Made by a program: the position numbers and the translations under genes. Positions 8,001 to 12,469 of a DNA stretch of 15,341 nt are shown one piece after another. Below the pieces are notes generated by a model that ran no database searches, was not told the DNA's origin, and worked only from the letters and a program-made list of their open reading frames with translations. The first letter of the stretch is position 1. Each line of letters begins with the position of its first letter. The stretch is from positions 1 to 15,341 of the forward strand of contig CALPIR020000034.1 of the NCBI GenBank assembly GCA_943323675.2, read 5' to 3'. The DNA comes from Chitinophaga pinensis (GTDB lineage: Bacteria > Bacteroidota > Bacteroidia > UKL13-3).

Positions 8001-9959
8001 TTCTACTATATATTTAGTATTTGAAGTGTCGGGCGCATCGTAATTGTTGCCATTATTTTGTATTGGTCCTTTTACAGGTGCGTTAGTTCGGGCGTTGCGA
8101 TACCATGTATACGTGTATGGAGCCACACCGAATTTACCTTCTGATTTTAAATTAATCACAGTGCCTTTACAAGTAAAAGTATCTTTAACATTTACAACCA
8201 CAGGCGTATCTACAGTTATGGTATCTGTATATACTTTTGTACAAAACTGGCCTGGTGTATATCCAGGAGTTGATACAACGAACTGTACTAAGTATTTGCC
8301 CCCTTTTGTGTAGGTAAATGTATCAATTATAATTGGCCTAGGATCTGTTATTGGACCTGTAGGGTTAGGACCAGGATTAAGTGCTTTTACTGGAACTGAT
8401 CGAAATCCTCCAGAAAAATTATAGTCGTAAGGATTTATGGCAACTTTCATAGAAGCCGAGGCGAATGTTTGTTTAACTTCCGTTTTTCGCACCCTATAAA
8501 CCCATTTCCCACAATACAAATCTTGTTTTACACCATCTGCTTTTGGTGTTGGTAAAACACGAATACTAAAAGAACGTGTTACACGACCAACATTTGGACA
8601 GAATTTATCAGCACCCGTTACAGTAAAATAGTAAGGTAGGGTTCTTCCATCACTTTCTTCCGTTTGCCAACAAAATTGCCAAGAGTCTTCCCTTGGTCTT
8701 GGCAGGCCTACTCCAACTGGATAGGTGGGTTGAAATGTAAGTTTACCTGGTCTTACTATACCTTGGTTCCAATTCATAAAGGTAGTATCATACCTGGGAA
8801 TGAGCGGGTACACATCCGTATCTTTTGCAATTACGGTGAAGCAAAGTTGTTCGCCTGCGCAAATTGCATAATCATAGATAGGTTTATTATTTGGCCCAGA
8901 CGGAAGTGTGGCTAAACGTGGAGGATTGTTACCAGGACAGTTAAATACATAAAGCTGCAAATCGCGCTGTGTAATACCAACTAAAATAGGTACCCCATTT
9001 GCATCATATGACCATTGCTTGACTCGTACATTCAGGTTTCCATAAATATAGCCTGTTGTATTGTTTAATGCGTTTAAACTTATGTCACCATTTACGGAAT
9101 CTATTATTACATAAGGCCCATTTGGTTGTGGGAAATTAATATGCGGAGCTTTGGTAGAATTTAATGGGAAAGGGTAATTGGCACTGCCTGGTGGTTGGTA
9201 ATTTACTAGGCCACCTCCTTGTTGTATAGAGGGAGATATTTCATATGTTAGGGAATCGTCATCAACATCTAATGCCCCCATGTTAAATACATATTCTTGA
9301 CCAGAGCATAATGTTGCAACAGGCTCCTCTTTAAATATAGGAGAATTGTTTTTGCAAGGGTTTTGTGAACGATTAAATATATTAATAGTTGCTCCAATTC
9401 TAAATGATTGCCCACTAGATCCTGCTAAGTTCCATATATTATCATTGCGGCAGCAAAGTTCCCAAAACACATCCCAATAAGCGCAGTTGCTATTGTTTAG
9501 TGAGGCCATACTTAAATTTAAAGTACCCTCAAATACGTATTTTTCAATTGATGGGTTATAAGGTCCTCCTGTAACTTGCCCAAGATTATTACATCCGTTT
9601 TTCGCCACATTACCGCACAACGCCACGTTTGCCTTACCAATGTCTTCAACCTTTACCAACGATAAAGTTAAAGGTACATTGTTCGGGTTAGCAACACAAC
9701 CTGCTGGATTTAGCGTTGTATTTGGTCTCGCTGTCATTGGAGCAGTACAGCCCATATTTGAGCAAAGAGATGCACCCGTACACAAACGGTAAATGGTTAA
9801 TCTCATTTTCCAAATGCGCGGCCCTGTGCATTCATACTCTACATCGCCTCCAACAATGTGTGTGGCATATGTAGAAGAGTTACTCAGTACCATCGCTAGT
9901 GTTAGCAAAAGCAACAGCGAAACTCTTTTGAATATAGTAATTGGTTTATTCATACTCAT
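5058..9959 (-). CDS. Giant exported multi-module surface protein with CHU_C (T9SS type B) C-terminal domain
   Basis: 1633 residues in one open frame. The start is ATG at 9959 (a second Met two codons later is equally possible). A signal peptide covers about residues 1-32. Residues 33-220 form a cysteine-rich N-terminal region (HIVGGDVEYEC; ELCCRNDNIWNL at 167-178) typical of large Bacteroidota gliding-motility-associated proteins. Residues 220-345 are cadherin/Ig-like (ALDVDDDSLTYEIS). From about 587 to 1428 there are roughly nine beta-sandwich modules of about 75-110 residues, and a PKD-like module follows (KYRWNFG near 1464). Residues 1530-1633 match CHU_C/TIGR04131: FIPSAF, VYVFNRWGQQVF, GWNG, QDVYIYQI, GSITLLR. 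This domain sends proteins through the type IX secretion system for release or surface attachment. The likely role is adhesion or extracellular matrix; no enzymatic domain is seen. Monocistronic, with its own promoter and terminator. Confidence 0.92.
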   Translation of the reverse strand: MSMNKPITIFKRVSLLLLLTLAMVLSNSSTYATHIVGGDVEYECTGPRIWKMRLTIYRLCTGASLCSNMGCTAPMTARPNTTLNPAGCVANPNNVPLTLSLVKVEDIGKANVALCGNVAKNGCNNLGQVTGGPYNPSIEKYVFEGTLNLSMASLNNSNCAYWDVFWELCCRNDNIWNLAGSSGQSFRIGATINIFNRSQNPCKNNSPIFKEEPVATLCSGQEYVFNMGALDVDDDSLTYEISPSIQQGGGLVNYQPPGSANYPFPLNSTKAPHINFPQPNGPYVIIDSVNGDISLNALNNTTGYIYGNLNVRVKQWSYDANGVPILVGITQRDLQLYVFNCPGNNPPRLATLPSGPNNKPIYDYAICAGEQLCFTVIAKDTDVYPLIPRYDTTFMNWNQGIVRPGKLTFQPTYPVGVGLPRPREDSWQFCWQTEESDGRTLPYYFTVTGADKFCPNVGRVTRSFSIRVLPTPKADGVKQDLYCGKWVYRVRKTEVKQTFASASMKVAINPYDYNFSGGFRSVPVKALNPGPNPTGPITDPRPIIIDTFTYTKGGKYLVQFVVSTPGYTPGQFCTKVYTDTITVDTPVVVNVKDTFTCKGTVINLKSEGKFGVAPYTYTWYRNARTNAPVKGPIQNNGNNYDAPDTSNTKYIVEIRDLRGCKYFDSTVLVIKQLPIPLFSPDTARICAGQSFTLNAGNNNGNIASYTWFKNNSLETNDSVQSVVKKDSGTYVLLMVDTFGCRMRDTFNLRVNQPIVVNAGSDTSVCPKDTVGLLARGGYKYKWDRIVGPTLVNVQPKGYSSNYKASPSITTDYVITAYYSFPDTTSSYLECSNTDTVRVIARPLPNLSPTQPQNLCRSERELVLPFRLVTPANQQGGIGGWTFNNAPGALSVTGNTTMLNVDSLPNLPQDTFYATMQTQITGASKNYYLKYAYRGPADQGACLREDSTLIRVFALPKTSAGSDTSVCINRVGVYSLKFANHKHNPQDPSGKVGIWSISQGAGLVTTVENANTTSFSYDPRLSGVNLAPTPNVLRYTYTINYTLPAPSTGLKSCVNVDSMNMLVVPTPIVDAGLDFAICKNEPIFPIALHSGATTNSSIPGSTYWSFASGQLPSTMNNAIVSKLNFDAQNPIVPINGGIWKLYYTDDATGCAARDSVNMEIIKLPDVDINYATAGTNDSICKTASSIQFTATANPVGGIGLFSGVGVTATGLFNVQDPLVIPQNSYIAYYNYSITKLSTTCTGYDSITTFVQQPPTLSLDNVLPKCDYDTIPFDLLATVSPVFYGVKWTHDGTGSFDNDASLTPKYKFTKPGDSDKQFVIATASTTNNGVCAATTANVRLDINPKPNPKYTCDSCIGCAPLNSYLVAEGSGVGGSTYNWYLINGTNETKFAPSDSAIISTLATYGKRTIKLKVVTPAGCTSEFIDTITVYDVPKASFYTNPERTTIAKPEFDFFNTSTVADNQTMKYRWNFGPDPQYAGSGNGPDRILDEKDPQNIAFDTVSCDIPTYLTVITMPGGCIDTAIRPVCIEPDITVFIPSAFRPTLGANSNPCVDPTIPGCNDKFFVYAAGFKSIEVYVFNRWGQQVFSTFDSNIGWNGLVNNSGAECPQDVYIYQINATSFNGKKYTYSGSITLLR
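5061..5372 (-). other. CHU_C / gliding-motility-type C-terminal sorting domain (part of the giant protein)
   Basis: Residues 1530-1633 of the surface protein. Visible hallmarks are FIPSAFRP at the start, IEVYVFNRWGQQVF in the middle, GWNG, then VYIYQI and the terminal GSITLLR. In family members the stretch after FIPxAFxP is usually a short P-N-x-D-G-x-N-D turn. Here it is a longer insert with two Cys (1549 and 1557) before ND at 1558-1559. The domain is recognised by the T9SS in Bacteroidota; that role comes from the family, not from this sequence. Confidence 0.9.
5676..8201 (-). repeat. Array of about nine Cys-paired Ig/PKD-like protein modules (within the giant protein)
   Basis: Protein-level repeats, residues about 587-1428. 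Most modules open with a motif such as VNAGSDTSVC, TSAGSDTSVC or VDAGLDFAIC and close with a second Cys followed by a D-S/T strand: GCKYFDSTVLV, GCRMRDTFNLRV, ECSNTDTVRV, ACLREDSTLIRV, SCVNVDSMNMLVV, GCAARDSVNMEI, TCTGYDSITTFV. Opening/closing Cys pairs are 597/660, 686/740, 765/830, 855/941, 966/1052, 1077/1149, 1179/1239, 1264/1329 and, less regularly, 1350-1356/1417. The DNA is not repetitive, so the modules are old and diverged. Confidence 0.8.
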
Positions 9960-10002
9960 GTAATTATTTTAAACGTAACTTTATTTTGGCTTAAATACAA
10001 AT

Positions 10003-10010
10003 CAAACATA
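10003..10010 (-). promoter_or_regulatory. -7 promoter element for the giant surface-protein gene
   Basis: On the minus strand this reads TATGTTTG, an exact match to the Bacteroidota sigma-ABfr -7 consensus TAnnTTTG. It lies 43 bp upstream of the ATG at 9959, giving a leader of roughly 35-40 nt, a normal arrangement. A clear TTTG -33 element is not seen at the expected spacing, so support rests on the -7 match and its position. Confidence 0.5.
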
Positions 10011-10031
10011 CGATATTAACCACTTAATTTT

Positions 10032-10064
10032 TTCTTAAGAATCTAATTTAAGAACAATTTAAGA
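10032..10064. promoter_or_regulatory. Palindrome plus TTAAGA repeats in divergent promoter region (possible operator)
   Basis: A perfect 10-bp palindrome TTCTTAAGAA sits at 10032-10041, followed by two copies of AATTTAAGA at 10045-10053 and 10056-10064 spaced 11 bp (one helical turn). The hexamer TTAAGA therefore occurs three times. The palindrome lies about where the -33 region of the leftward promoter should be, so binding there could affect the surface-protein gene and possibly the divergent threonine synthase gene. The region is AT-rich and chance is a real alternative. Confidence 0.3.
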
Positions 10065-10116
10065 CGTTTGTTTTTAGTTATTATTGCTGTTTATTACTGG
10101 TCATTACGGCACTCAA

Positions 10117-11187
10117 ATGAACTTAGAGCAAGATACATTTAAATCATATAATAATGAGCCTTTTAACGCAGATGTTTTTGATGTTAAATTGGTTGATAGT
10201 AACCTCAGTGGTTTATGGCGTTACCATCAATTTTTACCAGTGAATTTTAAAGATGCTATAACTTTAGGGGAGGGGTATACGCCATTGCTGCCAGTTAAAT
10301 TATTTGGCAAGCAAGTTTTTGTAAAACAAGAGCAGCTCTCTCCTACAGGCTCCTACAAAGATAGAGGAGCCAGTGTATTGATGAGTTATGCCAAAAAAAT
10401 TGGCGTAACGCATGTGGTTCAGGATAGCAGTGGAAATGCGGGCTGCTCGATTGCTGCATACGCTGCAAATGCTGGCATTGGTTGCGATATCTTTGTTCCT
10501 GCAGATACCAGTAGTGCAAAGTTGGCGCAGGTTCGTGCTTATGGCGCAAACTTATTTTTAGTTGATGGGGATAGACAAGCCACAGCAGCAGCAGCTTTAT
10601 TGGCCGCACAAAAAGCTTATTATGCTAGTCATTGTTACAATCCGTATTTTTTACAAGGTACCAAAACATTTGCCTATGAAGTTTGCGAACAAATGGGTTG
10701 GAAAACGCCCGATGTTATTGTATTGCCTGCCGGAAATGGAACGTTGATACTTGGTTGTTATATAGGGTTTAAGCATTTGTTTGAAAGCAATGTAATTGCT
10801 AAAATGCCTAAAATAGTTGCTGTGCAAGCTGCGAATTGTGCACCGCTTTATGAAGCCTGGAAACAAGGGTTAAACGAACCTGTAAAAGTAAATAGTGGCC
10901 TAACATTGGCCGAAGGCATTGCCATTGCCGAACCAATAAGAGGTAAAGAAATGATAAGTGCTGTTAATAAAACGCAAGGGATTTTTGTTACAGTTAGTGA
11001 TGATGAGGTTGTTGGTGCGTTAAAGTTGTGTAATTCACAAGGGTTTTACATCGAACCTACTAGTGCTGCTACAATTGCTGGCTTAAAAAAGGCACAGGAA
11101 ATAGTGGAGGGGGAAACTTGGGTAACATTATTTAGTGGTCATGGTTTAAAAAGCACCGAAAAGATATTGGCCATTTTAGATGCCTAA
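10117..11187 (+). CDS. thrC: Threonine synthase-like PLP enzyme (fold type II)
   Basis: 356 residues from ATG at 10117. An in-frame TTG at 10084 would add 11 residues of no family character. Threonine synthase makes L-threonine from O-phospho-L-homoserine using pyridoxal phosphate, in the cytoplasm. Visible signatures: GLWRYHQFLP (32-41) and LGEGYTPLLP (50-59); the PLP Schiff-base lysine Lys81 in SPTGSYKDRG; SSGNAG with Asn107, which contacts the cofactor ring; the glycine-rich phosphate-binding PAGNGTL (204-210); and SGHGLK (340-345) near the C-terminus. The length fits the shorter class II enzymes rather than the roughly 430-residue E. coli type. No N-terminal CxxC zinc motif is present. 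No other threonine-pathway gene is in the window. It ends 2 bp before the convergent bshA stop. A related PLP lyase of the same fold is the main alternative, but GLWRY and SGHGLK favour threonine synthase. Confidence 0.85.
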   Translation: MNLEQDTFKSYNNEPFNADVFDVKLVDSNLSGLWRYHQFLPVNFKDAITLGEGYTPLLPVKLFGKQVFVKQEQLSPTGSYKDRGASVLMSYAKKIGVTHVVQDSSGNAGCSIAAYAANAGIGCDIFVPADTSSAKLAQVRAYGANLFLVDGDRQATAAAALLAAQKAYYASHCYNPYFLQGTKTFAYEVCEQMGWKTPDVIVLPAGNGTLILGCYIGFKHLFESNVIAKMPKIVAVQAANCAPLYEAWKQGLNEPVKVNSGLTLAEGIAIAEPIRGKEMISAVNKTQGIFVTVSDDEVVGALKLCNSQGFYIEPTSAATIAGLKKAQEIVEGETWVTLFSGHGLKSTEKILAILDA

Positions 11188-11189
11188 CC

Positions 11190-12326
11190 TTAAATGATTT
11201 GTTTGTTTTTAATCACCATATCGTATACTTTTTCGTATTCGGGTAAAATATTGTCGATATGAAATTCTAATGCTCGTTTTTTCGCATTGTGTTTAAATTC
11301 CAATAACCGATTTTCATCGCTTAGAATAAATAGTGCTTTTTCTGCCATACAATCTAAATCACCTACATCGCATAAAAAACCAGTAACCCCATCAATATTT
11401 AATTCAGGAATACCACCTGCATTACTGCTCACAACGGGTACTTCGCAAGCCATTGCTTCTAAGGCAGCCAAGCCAAAACTTTCCGTTTCACTGGGCATTA
11501 AAAACAAATCACAAACAGATAAAATTTCTTCTACTGGATCTTGTTTGCCTAAAAATATAATTTTATCACACAACTCTAACTCGCGGCATAATATTTCAAT
11601 TTGTTGTCTTTCGGGTCCATCGCCTACCAATAAAAGTTTGGAAGGAATTTGCTGCACCACCTTTGCAAAAGTTTTTACAACATCTTCCACACGTTTAACT
11701 TTTCTAAAGTTACTGGTGTGTACCAATAATTTTTCGCCTTGAGAGGAAATGGCCTTGCGAAAATGTTCCCGAGGTTTTTTACTAAAACGTTCGAAATCTA
11801 TGAAATTAGGTATAACTTTAATTTCTTTAGTTACTTTAAAATGTTTGTATGTGTCTTGTTTTAATGAGTCGGAAACGGAAGTAATGGCATCCGACATATT
11901 TAATGAATAAGTTACAACTGGGGTAAAGGAAGCATCCTTACCTACCAGGGTAATATCTGTTCCATGTAGGGTGGTAATAATTGGAATATGAATACCTTCT
12001 GTGGCTAATATTTGTTTAGCAAATATAGCTGCAGATGCATGCGGTATGGCATAATGTACATGTAATACATCCAGCTTTTCAAACTTCACTACGTCAACTA
12101 ATCTGCTTGTAAGTGTAGTTTCATAAGGAGGATAATCGAACAATGGGTAACTGCTCACATATACTTCGTGGTAAAATAGGTTATTGGTGAAAAAATCTAA
12201 ACGAGCAGGTTGTTTGTAGCTGATAAAATGCACCTGATGCCCACGTTCGGCAAGTGCTTTACCTAGTTCCGTTGCAACAACTCCACTACCACCGTATGTT
12301 GGATAACAAACTATTCCTATTTTCAT
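11190..12326 (-). CDS. bshA: N-acetyl-alpha-D-glucosaminyl L-malate synthase BshA (bacillithiol biosynthesis)
   Basis: 378 residues, start ATG 12326-12324. A GT4-family GT-B glycosyltransferase that transfers GlcNAc from UDP-GlcNAc to L-malate, the first step of bacillithiol synthesis. Family features: the N-terminal glycine loop MKIGIVCYPTYGGSGVVATE with GGSG at 12-15, HVHYAIPHA (89-97), TLHGTDITLVG (119-129), HTSNFRKVKR (203-212), GDGPER (235-240), and the GT4 E-x7-E motif E282-SFGLAAL-E290. VVATELGK and HYAIPHA are BshA-like rather than generic GT4. Length is typical. There is no signal peptide, so the product is cytoplasmic. It lies 143 bp downstream of the GH3/serine-hydrolase gene on the same strand, and could be co-transcribed since no terminator is visible between them. 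On the minus strand CATCTTTG at 12352-12345 is a 7-of-8 match to a -7 element. bshB and bshC are not in this window. Confidence 0.93.
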   Translation of the reverse strand: MKIGIVCYPTYGGSGVVATELGKALAERGHQVHFISYKQPARLDFFTNNLFYHEVYVSSYPLFDYPPYETTLTSRLVDVVKFEKLDVLHVHYAIPHASAAIFAKQILATEGIHIPIITTLHGTDITLVGKDASFTPVVTYSLNMSDAITSVSDSLKQDTYKHFKVTKEIKVIPNFIDFERFSKKPREHFRKAISSQGEKLLVHTSNFRKVKRVEDVVKTFAKVVQQIPSKLLLVGDGPERQQIEILCRELELCDKIIFLGKQDPVEEILSVCDLFLMPSETESFGLAALEAMACEVPVVSSNAGGIPELNIDGVTGFLCDVGDLDCMAEKALFILSDENRLLEFKHNAKKRALEFHIDNILPEYEKVYDMVIKNKQII

Positions 12327-12469
12327 GTTTTGACTTTGAGGTTACAAAGATGAAACATTCGAGTTAAGTTTTTGTGTTGATGGCACATTTACTTTGTAAG
12401 TAGTTGTCTACTAATAATAAAACTAAACGAAATTTGGTTAGCTTAATCAGGAGTTGATTGATATGTGTA

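Noticed and set aside
10084..10116. TTG start adding 11 residues to threonine synthase
   Set aside because: The added residues show no family similarity, and an ATG follows at 10117 at a normal distance from the conserved core.
11287..11742. 151-codon plus-strand open frame opposite bshA
   Set aside because: Antisense to a well-supported gene; no recognisable domain.
12399..12412. AGTAG-TTGT-CTACT hairpin between the GH3 fusion and bshA
   Set aside because: Only five base pairs and no following U-tract; the rest of 12327-12469 shows nothing else I can support.
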